A stretch of DNA of 64,000 bases from UMGS902 sp045538895 (GCA_045538895.1 JAZQEH010000013.1:3492-67491); one strand, 5' to 3'. Positions 35,850-44,700 are shown, numbered from the stretch's first letter. Numbers and translations: made by a program. The notes: generated by a model not told the origin, from the letters alone.

Positions 35850-35881
35850 AACAAAAATCCGCCCCAAGGCGGATTTTTATT
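35850..35881 (-). terminator. Terminator of glyQS
   Basis: Stem AAAAATCCGCC / GGCGGATTTTT with a T-run on the minus strand, next to the stop codon. Confidence 0.85.
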
Positions 35882-37273
35882 TTAGAAATTGAGTTTTTCT
35901 TCGATGTACGCCTTAAGGTCGCAAATCTTAACTCTTTCCTGCTCCATAGTGTCACGGTCACGAACGGTTACACAACCGTCGTTCTCTGTGTCAAAGTCAT
36001 AAGTAATGCAGAAAGGTGTACCGATTTCGTCCTGACGGCGGTAACGCTTACCGATAGAACCGGTTTCGTCGAAGTCAACCATAAAGTATTTAGCAAGCTC
36101 TGCACGAACCTCCTCTGCCTTGTCAGAAAGCTTCTTTGAAAGAGGAAGAATTGCCGCCTTGAAAGGAGCAAGTGCGGGATGGAGGTGCATAACTACACGA
36201 ATATCGTCCTCGCCAACGGTTTCCTCGTCATACGCTTCAACAAGGAAAGCGAGTGCAACACGGTCTGCACCGAGCGAAGGCTCAACAACGTAAGGTATGT
36301 ACTTTTCGTTGGTTTCGGGATCGAAGAAGTCCATTGACTCGCCGCTGTGATTTGCGTGCTGTGTAAGGTCATAGTCGGTTCTGTCAGCAATGCCCCAGAG
36401 TTCGCCCCAACCGAACGGGAAGAGATACTCAAAGTCGGTTGTAGCCTTGGAATAGAAGGAAAGCTCTTCCTGATCATGGTCACGGAGCTTGAGGTTTTCC
36501 TTCTTCATGCCGAGGTCATAGAGGAACTGTGCACAATAATCCTTCCAGAACTTGAACCACTCAAGGTCGGTACCGGGCTTGCAGAAGAACTCAAGCTCCA
36601 TCTGCTCAAACTCTCTTGTACGGAAAGTGAAGTTACCGGGAGTGATCTCGTTACGGAAAGACTTACCGATCTGGCAAACGCCGAAAGGCATCTTCTTTCT
36701 GGTAGTACGTGCAATATTCTTAAAGTTTACAAAAATACCCTGTGCGGTTTCGGGACGGAGATAAAGCTCGCTCTTGGAGTCTTCGGTTACGCCCTGATAC
36801 GTCTTGAACATAAGGTTGAATTTACGGATGTCGGTAAAGTCCTTTGCTCCGCAATCGGGGCACTCAATGCCCTTTTCTGCGATGTACTGTGCCATCTGCT
36901 CGTTGGTCCAGCCTGCAGGATTATCATTAAGGCCGTTAGCGGCAACGTAATCCTCGATAAGCTTGTCCGCACGGTGACGTGACTTACATGCACGGCAGTC
37001 CATAAGCGGGTCGGAAAATCCGCCTACGTGTCCTGAAGCAACCCATGCTTCGGGGTTCATAATAATAGCGCTGTCAAGGCCTACGTTGTACTTGCATTCC
37101 TGAACGAAACGCTTCCACCATGCCTTTTTAACGTTGTTCTTGAACTCAACGCCAAGCGGGCCGTAGTCCCAAGAGTTCGCAAGGCCGCCATAAATTTCGG
37201 AACCGGGGAAGATGAAGCCACGGTTTTTACAAAGTGCAACCACTTTGTCCATTGTCTTTTCGGAATTGTTCAT
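35882..37273 (-). CDS. glyQS: Glycyl-tRNA synthetase, single-chain type
   Basis: 463 residues. Class II motifs: motif 1 [19 protein letters not shown], motif 2 [20 protein letters not shown], motif 3 [20 protein letters not shown] zinc-ribbon-like CPDCGAKDF lies in the insertion, and an anticodon-binding domain closes the protein ([18 protein letters not shown]). It charges tRNA(Gly). AGGAG precedes the ATG. No T-box leader is visible in the 31-bp gap to the LCP gene; the two are probably co-transcribed. Confidence 0.97.
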   Translation of the reverse strand: MNNSEKTMDKVVALCKNRGFIFPGSEIYGGLANSWDYGPLGVEFKNNVKKAWWKRFVQECKYNVGLDSAIIMNPEAWVASGHVGGFSDPLMDCRACKSRHRADKLIEDYVAANGLNDNPAGWTNEQMAQYIAEKGIECPDCGAKDFTDIRKFNLMFKTYQGVTEDSKSELYLRPETAQGIFVNFKNIARTTRKKMPFGVCQIGKSFRNEITPGNFTFRTREFEQMELEFFCKPGTDLEWFKFWKDYCAQFLYDLGMKKENLKLRDHDQEELSFYSKATTDFEYLFPFGWGELWGIADRTDYDLTQHANHSGESMDFFDPETNEKYIPYVVEPSLGADRVALAFLVEAYDEETVGEDDIRVVMHLHPALAPFKAAILPLSKKLSDKAEEVRAELAKYFMVDFDETGSIGKRYRRQDEIGTPFCITYDFDTENDGCVTVRDRDTMEQERVKICDLKAYIEEKLNF

Positions 37274-37304
37274 TTTTTACTCCTATATATACAATATTTT
37301 CAAA

Positions 37305-38330
37305 CTAATTATCAAGATATTCCATTATGTCGGTAATCGCCGCATTGATATTAGGCATACCTGCAACGTTAACAGGGTAATCCAAAGTTACAAAATCAAA
37401 GCCTGCTATCGAGAACACAAGGTCGATATTATCGCTGAGTGCCTCATAGGTAACGTCGGTGCTTGCGTAGGTGCTGATATCCGTGAAAATCGACTTCGCA
37501 CGCACTATATTTGACGGGTTAGCCATTTTCTTTGCAAGCGAGATGAGGAAAGAAAACGTAGTCTTTGTTCTCGTGTTGCCGGAAGCGGGTGCATACGAAT
37601 CATATGAAAGCAATGCTGCAGCAGCCTCTCCGTTAAGCGCGGTTGCACCTGCTTTAAGAGAAATAGTCAGCCCGTTTGCCTCGTCAGTATACTCCATATC
37701 ACAAGGAACATTGTAATTAATCGGACCAATTTTGTCAACTATACTTGTAAGAAGCTCAATGCTTGTAAGTGCATAGTAGTCAATCTGTGCTCCGGTTATT
37801 GCAGAAATCTTGTCCTTAAAGACATCGAAACCCATTTCATAATACAAATCGCCAAGCCTTGTTTCACCGCCGTTACATTCAACTCGCATGTAAGAAGGCA
37901 GGTTAACGCACGCAACCGTGCGGGTAACCTTGTTTACGCAAACCAGCATAATCGCATCGGCACTGACTGTTCTGTACGGGTATTCCGGCAGGTCGCCGCC
38001 ATGGCCGATAAGCTTTTCGGATGAAGAAAACATGGGGTAATGCGAAGCAATCGACGGATGATAGTCCTTATTAAGACTCGGACGGTAGTCGGTACCGACA
38101 AGCAGAATGTTAAAGGATTCCCCCTCAATCTCGTCATCGGGAAGCGGATTGATCACATCGCCCGAATTATCTGTATCAACAACCTCTAAGGGCTCGGTAG
38201 TTTCTGCCGGCTTTCCGTTTATAAGCTCCAGAATACTCTCCGAAACAAAGCCGGTTATAAAATAAGCACATGTGCCGAATACAAGCAATGCTATTAAAAA
38301 TGTAATGAAAAAATTTCTAAGAGAAATCAA
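37305..38330 (-). CDS. LytR-CpsA-Psr (LCP) family wall-polymer ligase
   Basis: 341 residues. One N-terminal transmembrane helix (NFFITFLIALLVFGTCAYFI), then an extracytoplasmic LCP domain: FNILLVGTDYRPS, RTVSADAIMLVCVN with the Arg/Asp of the pyrophosphate site, and TVACVNLPSYMRVEC. LCP proteins move lipid-linked glycopolymers onto peptidoglycan, so this may attach the pyruvylated polymer used by SLH proteins. Several canonical loop residues differ and an insert (about 90-115) is present, so the match is somewhat divergent. TTG start after GGAGG. Confidence 0.82.
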   Translation of the reverse strand: MISLRNFFITFLIALLVFGTCAYFITGFVSESILELINGKPAETTEPLEVVDTDNSGDVINPLPDDEIEGESFNILLVGTDYRPSLNKDYHPSIASHYPMFSSSEKLIGHGGDLPEYPYRTVSADAIMLVCVNKVTRTVACVNLPSYMRVECNGGETRLGDLYYEMGFDVFKDKISAITGAQIDYYALTSIELLTSIVDKIGPINYNVPCDMEYTDEANGLTISLKAGATALNGEAAAALLSYDSYAPASGNTRTKTTFSFLISLAKKMANPSNIVRAKSIFTDISTYASTDVTYEALSDNIDLVFSIAGFDFVTLDYPVNVAGMPNINAAITDIMEYLDN

Positions 38331-38362
38331 AGCGATCCTCCTTTTATCAGTATTAACATCTT

Positions 38363-38391
38363 ATTATATAACACTTTGCAATTTTTTTCAA
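38363..38391 (-). promoter_or_regulatory. Promoter of the LCP-glyQS unit
   Basis: On the minus strand TTGAAA (-35), 17 bp, TATAAT (-10). Confidence 0.65.
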
Positions 38392-38416
38392 TACATAAAA
38401 GCGATTTTTCCGCATC

Positions 38417-38445
38417 TTGACTATATACCGGCAAAATGATATAAT
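38417..38445 (+). promoter_or_regulatory. Promoter of the first rlmD-like gene
   Basis: TTGACT (-35), 17 bp, TATAAT (-10) with extended TG. Transcription would start near 38452, on top of an upstream in-frame ATG, which argues for the ATG at 38470 as the real start. Confidence 0.75.
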
Positions 38446-38469
38446 AAAAAGATGAAAGTTGGTGAGCAA

Positions 38470-39852
38470 ATGCTAAAAAAGAACGATATTTTCACCGTCG
38501 GAATCGAGGATATGAACTTTCTCGGCTTCGGTGTTGCTAAAATTGACGGCATTGCCGTATTCATAAACGGTGCGGTTACGGGTGACGTAGCACGCATAAA
38601 GATTATCAAAACCGCAAAAACCTATGCAGTTGCAAGAGTTGAGGAGCTTGTTTCAAACTCGTCTGACAGAATAAGCGATACTTGCAAGGTGGCAGCATCC
38701 TGCGGCGGATGTGCGTTTCGCTCGGTCAACTACGAATATGAAAAAGGTCTTAAAGAAAACTTTGTTAAAATGAGTTTTGTCAAGCAAGGCATGCGTGCCG
38801 TAAAGGTTGCACCGCTTACCTATGCAGGGCTTGAAAACTACCGCAACAAAGGTCAGTACCCTGTGCGTAAAAACGCATCGGGCGAAACGGTTATCGGGTT
38901 CTTTGCAGCAAAAAGCCACCGTGTGCTCGACTGTGCGGACTGCAATCTGCAAAACGCTGCGTTTGCACCTATTATTGAAGAAATCCGTGCTTTTTTGAAC
39001 GAGTTTGAGGTTAGTATTTACGATGAAGAGAGCGGTAATGGGCTTGTTCGGCACATATACCTGCGTATCGGCGAAAAGACGGGCGAAATCATGCTTTGTA
39101 TGGTGCTTTGCGGTGAAAAACTGCCTCACGAAGCTGAGTTTATAAAGCGAATCACAGAAAAGTTTCCTTCGGTAAAGTCGCTGTACGTAAACACTAACAC
39201 AAAAGACACAAACGTTGTGCTTGGCGACAAATACCGCCTGCTCTTTGGCAAAGAATATATTACCGATATTCTCTGCGACGTAAAACTCATGATCACCCCG
39301 CAATCATTTTATCAGGTCAACAGAGATGCGGCGGAATTGCTTTACCGCAAGGCGGCTGAACTTGCAGAATTTTGCGGCAATGAGCTGCTCCTCGACCTCT
39401 ACTGCGGTATAGGCTCAATTGGTCTTTCAATGGCAAAAAGCGTGAAAAAGCTTATAGGAATAGAGGTTGTCCCCTCCGCCATTGAGTGTGCAAAGAATAA
39501 TGCCGAGCTTAACGGCATCAAAAACGCTTCTTTTTATTGCGGAGATGCGGCAAATACCGAGAAAATGCTTGATGCGGCAATGCAGAGCGAGGGAGAATTT
39601 GTTCCAGATACGGTTATCCTCGACCCTCCGAGAAAGGGCTGTGCCGAGGAATTGCTTGAATATATTTCAAAACTCGGTGTTGAAAAAATAATATATATCT
39701 CCTGTAATAGCGAAACTCTTGCACGTGATGCGAAATTCCTGTGTGAAAACGGTTATAGGATGGGCGAAGTGTATCCGTTTGATTTATTTCCAAGAACAGG
39801 ACACGTGGAGTGCGTGACAAGTTTTAAGAGAAGCGGCAGTGTCCTTTCTTGA
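38470..39852 (+). CDS. rlmD: RlmD/RumA-type 23S rRNA (uracil-5)-methyltransferase
   Basis: 460 residues from the ATG at 38470, which has GGTGAG upstream; an ATG at 38452 coincides with the expected transcript start. An N-terminal TRAM RNA-binding domain (about 1-60) is followed by the Fe-S cysteine motif SCGGCAF and the SAM fold: LLLDLYCGIGSIGLSMAKSV, VILDPPRKGCAEELL and IYISCNSETLARD with the catalytic Cys. The last codons (after VTSFKR) lie in a family-1 repeat whose hairpin supplies the TGA. Followed by a paralogue. Confidence 0.92.
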   Translation: MLKKNDIFTVGIEDMNFLGFGVAKIDGIAVFINGAVTGDVARIKIIKTAKTYAVARVEELVSNSSDRISDTCKVAASCGGCAFRSVNYEYEKGLKENFVKMSFVKQGMRAVKVAPLTYAGLENYRNKGQYPVRKNASGETVIGFFAAKSHRVLDCADCNLQNAAFAPIIEEIRAFLNEFEVSIYDEESGNGLVRHIYLRIGEKTGEIMLCMVLCGEKLPHEAEFIKRITEKFPSVKSLYVNTNTKDTNVVLGDKYRLLFGKEYITDILCDVKLMITPQSFYQVNRDAAELLYRKAAELAEFCGNELLLDLYCGIGSIGLSMAKSVKKLIGIEVVPSAIECAKNNAELNGIKNASFYCGDAANTEKMLDAAMQSEGEFVPDTVILDPPRKGCAEELLEYISKLGVEKIIYISCNSETLARDAKFLCENGYRMGEVYPFDLFPRTGHVECVTSFKRSGSVLS

Positions 39853-39925
39853 GAAGAAAGGACCAAAGAAAAACTATAATAAAGGTTTGGAGAGCGTGAG
39901 AACCTTTCCTTAAAAGGTTCTCACA
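39840..39925 (-). repeat. Family-1 hairpin repeat, copy 4 (inverted, shortened)
   Basis: Read on the minus strand: GAACCTTTTAAGGAAAGGTTC, CTCCAAACCTTTA, AGTTTTTCTTTGG and TCCTTTCTTCTCAAGAAAGGA, lacking the GTAGCC-GGCTAC hairpin. It overlaps the last codons of the upstream methyltransferase gene. Confidence 0.7.
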
Positions 39926-39938
39926 ACCTATACTTATG
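39925..39938 (+). repeat. 14-bp direct repeat, left copy
   Basis: AACCTATACTTATG recurs at 41145-41158. The two copies bracket the second rlmD-like gene, and the left copy contains its start codon. Confidence 0.6.
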
Positions 39939-41123
39939 TCTTACGAAAATTTCAAATGTCCCATATACAAAAAATGCGGTGGGTGCCAGCTTGACGTTAC
40001 TTATCCGCAACAGCTTTCTTACAAGCAACGCACCGTTATAAAAATACTCGGCCGCTACTGTCGGGTGTTACCTATAATAGGCATGGACAACCCACTCAAT
40101 TACCGCTGCAAGGTAAGCGTTGCATTCGGCTACTCACGTGGTCAGGTAATAAGCGGCATATGGCAGTCCTCAAGCGGCAGAATTGCAAAAACCGACTTTT
40201 GCTCCCTTGAAGACAAACGTGCGGAGCATATTATCAAAGCAATTAAAAAACTGCTTCCCTCTTTTAAGCTGAAAACCTATGACGAGCTTTCGGGCAGCGG
40301 CTTTTTACGCTTTGTAACTATCAGAATCGGCAAGCAAAGCGGCGAAATTCTTGTTGCACTCGGTACCGCAAAAGGTGCTTTCCCTCCGCTTAAAAACTTT
40401 ATTCAAGCACTTGTTAAAGAGTGTCCCGAAATTACCACAATCACACGGAACATAAGCACCGACCGCTTGAACCTTTTGCTCGGCAAGGACGAAACCGTTC
40501 TCTACGGCAACGGCTATATTACCGACAGTCTTTGCGGCTACAAATTCAAGATTTCGGCTCGCTCATTCTTTCAGGTAAACCCCACCGCTACCGAAAAGCT
40601 CTACTCCACCGCAGTGGAATTTGCAAATCTTAGCGGTGATGAAACCGTGATTGATGCATACTGCGGCGTTGGTACAATCGGAATCATTGCATCGGGCAAA
40701 GCGAAAAGCGTTATCGCCGCCGAGCAAAACAGTGATGCCGCAAAAAACGCCGCCGAAAACGCTCTACTTAACGGCGTCAAAAACTACCGCATTGTTAACG
40801 GCGATGCAGGAGAGTTCATGGAAGAAATGGCGAAAAACGGCGAAAGTGCCGATGTGGTTTTCACAGATCCGCCACGTGCAGGATGCTCAAAGCAGTTTTT
40901 AAAGTCACTTATAACCCTTGCACCAAGCAAAATCGTTTGCGTTTCATGTAACCCCGAAACTCTTGCAAGAGATTTGTATTTTCTCACTAAAAACGGCTAC
41001 AAAGCAGAGAAAATACAACCCGTGGATATGTTTCCTTACACAAAACACGTGGAGTGCGTTGTTTGTTTGAGTAGGGAAAAGGCCGACGACTATATTCGTA
41101 TTTCTGTGCATACAAGGACTTGA
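39936..41123 (+). CDS. rlmD: RlmD-like uracil-5 methyltransferase without TRAM domain
   Basis: 395 residues. It begins directly with the Fe-S motif (CPIYKKCGGC) and lacks the TRAM domain of its neighbour. SAM fold: VIDAYCGVGTIGIIASGKAK, VVFTDPPRAGCSKQFLKSL and IVCVSCNPETLARDLYFLTK (catalytic Cys in SCNPE), ending PYTKHVECVVCLSREK. It may modify U747 or U1939 of 23S rRNA, or another site. No ribosome binding site precedes the ATG, which lies inside a 14-bp direct repeat just after a family-1 repeat; translation may depend on the upstream gene or be weak. Confidence 0.9.
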   Translation: MSYENFKCPIYKKCGGCQLDVTYPQQLSYKQRTVIKILGRYCRVLPIIGMDNPLNYRCKVSVAFGYSRGQVISGIWQSSSGRIAKTDFCSLEDKRAEHIIKAIKKLLPSFKLKTYDELSGSGFLRFVTIRIGKQSGEILVALGTAKGAFPPLKNFIQALVKECPEITTITRNISTDRLNLLLGKDETVLYGNGYITDSLCGYKFKISARSFFQVNPTATEKLYSTAVEFANLSGDETVIDAYCGVGTIGIIASGKAKSVIAAEQNSDAAKNAAENALLNGVKNYRIVNGDAGEFMEEMAKNGESADVVFTDPPRAGCSKQFLKSLITLAPSKIVCVSCNPETLARDLYFLTKNGYKAEKIQPVDMFPYTKHVECVVCLSREKADDYIRISVHTRT

Positions 41124-41144
41124 GAAAAGGATAACCTGATCGAT

Positions 41145-41158
41145 AACCTATACTTATG
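41145..41158 (+). repeat. 14-bp direct repeat, right copy
   Basis: AACCTATACTTATG, identical to 39925-39938. Here it is followed by GAGGTG, the ribosome binding site of the next gene. Confidence 0.6.
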
Positions 41159-41170
41159 GAGGTGTTCTAT

Positions 41171-41485
41171 ATGTTTGACATTACTGTTGATGATGTCCTA
41201 AAAGTTTATGAACAGCTGAAAGACAGATATGATTTGCTCCTGACCACCACCTCTGAACTGGATGAAGGTTTTACTGTGGATTGTCCTATCATTGTAGGTA
41301 AAGCCCATGGACAAATTATCGAATTGTACGAAGACGGTGGTGACTTTATTCTGGATGTGATGGATGCGGAACAAACAAAGGGCACCCACTGGCATCCCAA
41401 CGATGTAGAAGGTGCGATAGGTTATATTGTAGAATTCATGGAAGGTAAATCGGATTACAAAATGTATCCTTTCAAGCAAGTGTAA
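41171..41485 (+). CDS. Hypothetical 104-residue acidic protein
   Basis: The start at 41171 is chosen for TGGAGGTG 9 bp upstream; an ATG five codons earlier overlaps that site. A small acidic protein without membrane segments. Its middle shows strands IVGKAHGQIIELYEDGGDFI and the segment THWHPNDVEGAIGYIVEFME. It is not recognised as a named family. Isolated between an rlmD paralogue and degraded sequence. Confidence 0.7.
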   Translation: MFDITVDDVLKVYEQLKDRYDLLLTTTSELDEGFTVDCPIIVGKAHGQIIELYEDGGDFILDVMDAEQTKGTHWHPNDVEGAIGYIVEFMEGKSDYKMYPFKQV

Positions 41486-41548
41486 GGTGTTTAAACGAGA
41501 TATAATGTTTGAAATATCCGTTTGCCAAATGCCAATATGATAAATACT

Positions 41549-41611
41549 TTGGTAGACTCCCTACCTAAAGGGACAACTGTGGAGTGTGTTGTGTCACTCG
41601 ACAAGAAATAA
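41549..41611 (+). pseudogene. Possible C-terminal remnant of an rlmD-like gene
   Basis: The frame ends TVECVVSLDKK then TAA, resembling the C-terminus HVECVVCLSREK of the methyltransferase at 39936-41123; GTGGAGTG-GTTGT is shared at DNA level. Very short, so only suggestive of a lost paralogue. Confidence 0.3.
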
Positions 41612-41648
41612 TACAAAAATATAAATCTTAATCGGTCAATATGTTACC

Positions 41649-42020
41649 GTGCCCAAAACATATAGTTTGTACATGCTAAAAAAGAAAAACAAGATTTTCA
41701 TCACTCCCGCAGAAAAGAAATCTGGAGCACATTTTGAATTCCGCTATTCTTGGTTAGAAGAGAATTCTTTATACGTGCCAGTGAGCAAAGACACTATCTT
41801 TTTCAAAGAATACTTTAAGTATTTGGAACCCACAGAAACCCCGGATGGAGGAACAAAATTTGACGGTTGCGGTATAAACTATTATACAAAAAAGCAAGCC
41901 AGAATAATATTCGAAAGAATACAAACAGATAAGCCCAAAGAGTACATGGTATTGCTTGCTTGGCTTGAAAAATTTTTAGCAGATTCTTCAGAAAACGGAT
42001 TTTATATATTAGGCGTTTAA
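41649..42020 (+). CDS. Hypothetical 123-residue protein
   Basis: A GTG-started frame; the ATG at 41673 is an alternative. Neither has a clear ribosome binding site. A soluble, Lys/Glu-rich protein with aromatic patches (FEFRYSWLEENSLYVPVSKD; CGINYYTKKQARIIFERIQT). The sequence reads like a real compact protein of the small, patchily distributed type. No family recognised; it may be poorly expressed or a relic. Confidence 0.5.
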   Translation: MPKTYSLYMLKKKNKIFITPAEKKSGAHFEFRYSWLEENSLYVPVSKDTIFFKEYFKYLEPTETPDGGTKFDGCGINYYTKKQARIIFERIQTDKPKEYMVLLAWLEKFLADSSENGFYILGV

Positions 42021-42089
42021 TCAGCTTTGATAGCAAAGCGGATGCTTGTGAACTGCGTAACGCTATGATTTTAGGAGATTAAAAAACAT

Positions 42090-42719
42090 ATGACTAACAC
42101 CTACATTTTTGATATGGACGGGACGCTTATAGACTCGGTTTATGCACTTGACAATTCAACACGTGCTTTTTTAGACGAGCTTGGCATTGACTATCCCGAA
42201 AATATCGTTGAAATAATCACGCCTCTCGGATACACCGGTGCGGCGGAATACATACAGTCCCTCGGCGTTGACAAAACCGTTGACGAGCTGACAGATATTA
42301 TGAAAAACGGCATGATAAAAGAATACGAGCAAAGCATCCCTGCAAAACCCTTTGCTGTCGAAGTTTTAAAGAAACTGCATGATGCAGGCAACCGCCTTTG
42401 CATACTCTCTGCAAGTCCGCACTTTTTAATTGACCCTTGCGTAAAAAGACTTGACATTGAAAAGTTTTTTGATCATATCTGGTCTACAGACGACCTCGGC
42501 TTGAAGAAATCCGATACCAAAATCTATTCTGCGGTTGCAGAAGCACTCGGCACCGCCGTTTGCGACTGCGTGTTTGTTGACGACAATCTCACCAACATCA
42601 AAACCGCCAAAGCCGCAGGCATGCAGACTATTGCCGTGTATGACCTGACAAGTGCAGGAAGTGCCGATGAAATGAAAAAAGCTGCAGACAGGTATATTTA
42701 TACATTTGAAGAGTTTTAG
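42090..42719 (+). CDS. HAD-superfamily hydrolase (phosphoglycolate phosphatase-like)
   Basis: 209 residues. Motif I IFDMDGTLIDS at residues 6-16, an alpha-helical cap (about 18-85), motif II LCILSASP, motif III Lys in GLKKSDTKIY and motif IV FVDDNLTNIKTAKAAGM. A subfamily IA phosphatase acting on a small phosphorylated metabolite; the substrate cannot be told. AGGAGA precedes the ATG. It is monocistronic, followed by a family-1 repeat. Confidence 0.88.
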   Translation: MTNTYIFDMDGTLIDSVYALDNSTRAFLDELGIDYPENIVEIITPLGYTGAAEYIQSLGVDKTVDELTDIMKNGMIKEYEQSIPAKPFAVEVLKKLHDAGNRLCILSASPHFLIDPCVKRLDIEKFFDHIWSTDDLGLKKSDTKIYSAVAEALGTAVCDCVFVDDNLTNIKTAKAAGMQTIAVYDLTSAGSADEMKKAADRYIYTFEEF

Positions 42720-42728
42720 TAATAATTG

Positions 42729-42833
42729 TCAGAACCTTTTTGTAAAAACAAATTGTCTGTAGCCGCGGCTACTTATTAAATATTTTACAGTTTTTCTTTG
42801 GTTCTTTCTTTTTAAGAAAGAACACCTTCGTTC
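42729..42833 (+). repeat. Family-1 hairpin repeat, copy 3 (internal deletion)
   Basis: It begins AGAACCTTTTTGTAAAAACA and continues GTCTGTAGCCGCGGCTACTT, TTTTACAGTTTTTCTTTGG and TCTTTCTTTTTAAGAAAGA. The first hairpin is missing, apparently deleted between two AACCTTTT direct repeats. Confidence 0.7.
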
Positions 42834-42871
42834 CAAAAAAGAGTATCAGCATAGCTGATACTCTTTTTTTA
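42834..42871. terminator. Bidirectional terminator
   Basis: Stem AAGAGTATCAGC / GCTGATACTCTT, loop ATA, with A- and T-tracts on both sides. It ends the 17-gene minus-strand run. Confidence 0.88.
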
Positions 42872-44125
42872 TTCATTCTCTTTAAGATACTGTGTATACT
42901 CCTCAAGGCACATATCAAGGCGGTGCATTTCACTTGCGTGATAGCGGCCCACAAAGCGATAATGCCACGGCTCAAAGCTGTAACCCGTGATATCCTCCTT
43001 ACCCTCGGGGAAACGGAGAACAAAACCGAACTTATAGCAGTTGTTTATAAGCCATGTATAAACCTCCTGCTTTGCAAATCTCTGCGAAGCACTGCCGAGA
43101 TTGTGCATGTCAACGCAAAGACCTGTCTGGTGTTCGCTGGTGCCCGGACGTGCAGAATAGGTGTCAACCTCTTTTTGTGCCTGCTCTCTTGACCAATCGG
43201 GGTGTTCAGCCATTTCATTATTCGTATAAACACCGTAGAGGTATTCCTGCTTATCGTATGAACGGTAACCGCTTGTTACCGAAACGTCGGTATATCCGGC
43301 AGCACGCATTTCAATATAGAGTGCCTGCAATGCCTTTTCTGCGGTTTCTACCATTTTTTCACTTCTGCCATCCTGCCTTACGTTGGTAATCGGCACAAGA
43401 TTTTCGGGAATGTACGTTCCGTCAATGGGATTCTCACGGTTAACCAGAATAAGAAATGCGTCTGTATCCTCAGGACACATATATTCTTCAAATTCCGAAA
43501 TGTCGGACACAAAGCTGTATGTCGGTGCAACCTTAACTTCATCCGTCGGCTGTGTAACCGGAGCGTCAACACTGCCTGTAAAGCCAACGTCCTCATAATT
43601 CGGATTTTCCTTAGTGCTTGAATTATACTCGCCGCGAAGCACAGTAAGCGTATTCTTTTCAAACTTTACGTCAATACCCGCCATATTCTCTTTGACAAAA
43701 TCAAGCGGCACAAATATACCTCTGCTCTTTACAACCGCAGGTGCAAACATATCATGTGGACGGTCATTTACCGTTGCAGTTCTGTCTCCGTTTGCAAGTA
43801 AAACTCGCTGCTCCGAATGACGTGCATAGAACACCTTTTCTTCTGCGGTGCCGGTAACCGTCATTTCGCAAATCTTTGCAATATCGTCAAAGCAAACCAA
43901 GAGAAGACCGTTTGAAGAATATGCCTCCTCGCCCGAAAGCTTGTATGTATTGTCTTCTGTGACACCGAAAATATAGGTAACCGCACTGTGCTTTTCGTCA
44001 GTACCGAAAAAGTCGAGTGCGAAAAACGCAACTACGATTGCGGCAAGCACAAAAAACACTACAAAGAAAACCGTAATCGCACTTGACGAATTTCTGTGTT
44101 TTTTTACCATTCTTGAATTGTTCAT
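42869..44125 (-). CDS. VanY-type D-alanyl-D-alanine carboxypeptidase, membrane-anchored
   Basis: 418 residues. A transmembrane helix (AITVFFVVFFVLAAIVVAFF, about 16-38) precedes a copper-amine-oxidase-N-like stalk domain (about 50-165: DRTATVNDRPHDMFAPAVVK) and a Pro/Thr linker. The VanY/DacB peptidase domain (about 255-418) has zinc-ligand motifs SEHQTGLCVDMH and EPWHYRFVG. It trims the last D-Ala of peptidoglycan stem peptides outside the membrane. GAGGG precedes the ATG. It is the last gene of the long run, 8 bp after mnmM. Confidence 0.92.
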   Translation of the reverse strand: MNNSRMVKKHRNSSSAITVFFVVFFVLAAIVVAFFALDFFGTDEKHSAVTYIFGVTEDNTYKLSGEEAYSSNGLLLVCFDDIAKICEMTVTGTAEEKVFYARHSEQRVLLANGDRTATVNDRPHDMFAPAVVKSRGIFVPLDFVKENMAGIDVKFEKNTLTVLRGEYNSSTKENPNYEDVGFTGSVDAPVTQPTDEVKVAPTYSFVSDISEFEEYMCPEDTDAFLILVNRENPIDGTYIPENLVPITNVRQDGRSEKMVETAEKALQALYIEMRAAGYTDVSVTSGYRSYDKQEYLYGVYTNNEMAEHPDWSREQAQKEVDTYSARPGTSEHQTGLCVDMHNLGSASQRFAKQEVYTWLINNCYKFGFVLRFPEGKEDITGYSFEPWHYRFVGRYHASEMHRLDMCLEEYTQYLKENE

Positions 44126-44133
44126 TTATACCC

Positions 44134-44685
44134 TCACTTTGTTTCTATAACGAAAAAGAACGGAGAAGTTGCTGAATTTACAATATTAACCTTGGTAATA
44201 CAATACTGAAAACGGCTTATAGTGCTGAAATACTCCTCAAGCATCTCGCCTTCGAGTCTACCCTCCTCATGTCCCGGATAAACTGCAACAAGCAATATAG
44301 CATCGCTATCCATGAGGCTCATCGCACCCTTTACTGCAGCAAGAGTGCTCTCACGCATGGTAGTTACCTCGTGATGTCCGTGACCGGGGAGATAACCGAG
44401 ATTGAACATACCTGCCTTGAACTTTTCGCTTATATGGTCAAGCACGTTGGCATGGCTGTCATGAATAAGCGTGTAATTTGAAAAACCGCAGCCCTCAAGA
44501 CGCTTTCTGGTTGACTCAACCGCATCTGCCTGAATGTCAAAGGCATAAACTCTTCCATTTTCACCAACGGTGCGGCAAAGAAACTCGGTATCGTTTCCGT
44601 TGCCCATTGTAAAATCCACGGCTACATCGCCCTCACCGAGGTGAGAGCGAATAAAAGCCTTATGCATATCAAGTAAATCTATCAT
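44134..44685 (-). CDS. mnmM: tRNA mnm5s2U methyltransferase MnmM (YtqB family)
   Basis: 183 residues, class I SAM methyltransferase of the PF06962 family. It starts MIDLLDMHKAFIRSHLGEGD, with the SAM loop AVDFTMGNGNDTEFLC, FNLGYLPGHGHHEVTT (catalytic-region motif) and AVYPGHEEGRLEGEML. B. subtilis YtqB was shown to be MnmM, which completes the mnm5 modification of the wobble uridine in bacteria lacking the MnmC methylation domain. It lies 15 bp after cysS. Confidence 0.88.
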   Translation of the reverse strand: MIDLLDMHKAFIRSHLGEGDVAVDFTMGNGNDTEFLCRTVGENGRVYAFDIQADAVESTRKRLEGCGFSNYTLIHDSHANVLDHISEKFKAGMFNLGYLPGHGHHEVTTMRESTLAAVKGAMSLMDSDAILLVAVYPGHEEGRLEGEMLEEYFSTISRFQYCITKVNIVNSATSPFFFVIETK

Positions 44686-44700
44686 TTTTAACCTACGGAT

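Noticed and set aside
37274..37304. T-box or other riboswitch before glyQS, cysE-cysS or asnA
   Set aside because: The gaps upstream of glyQS and cysE are only about 30 bp, and no T-box sequence or specifier stem is visible; the asnA leader shows none either.
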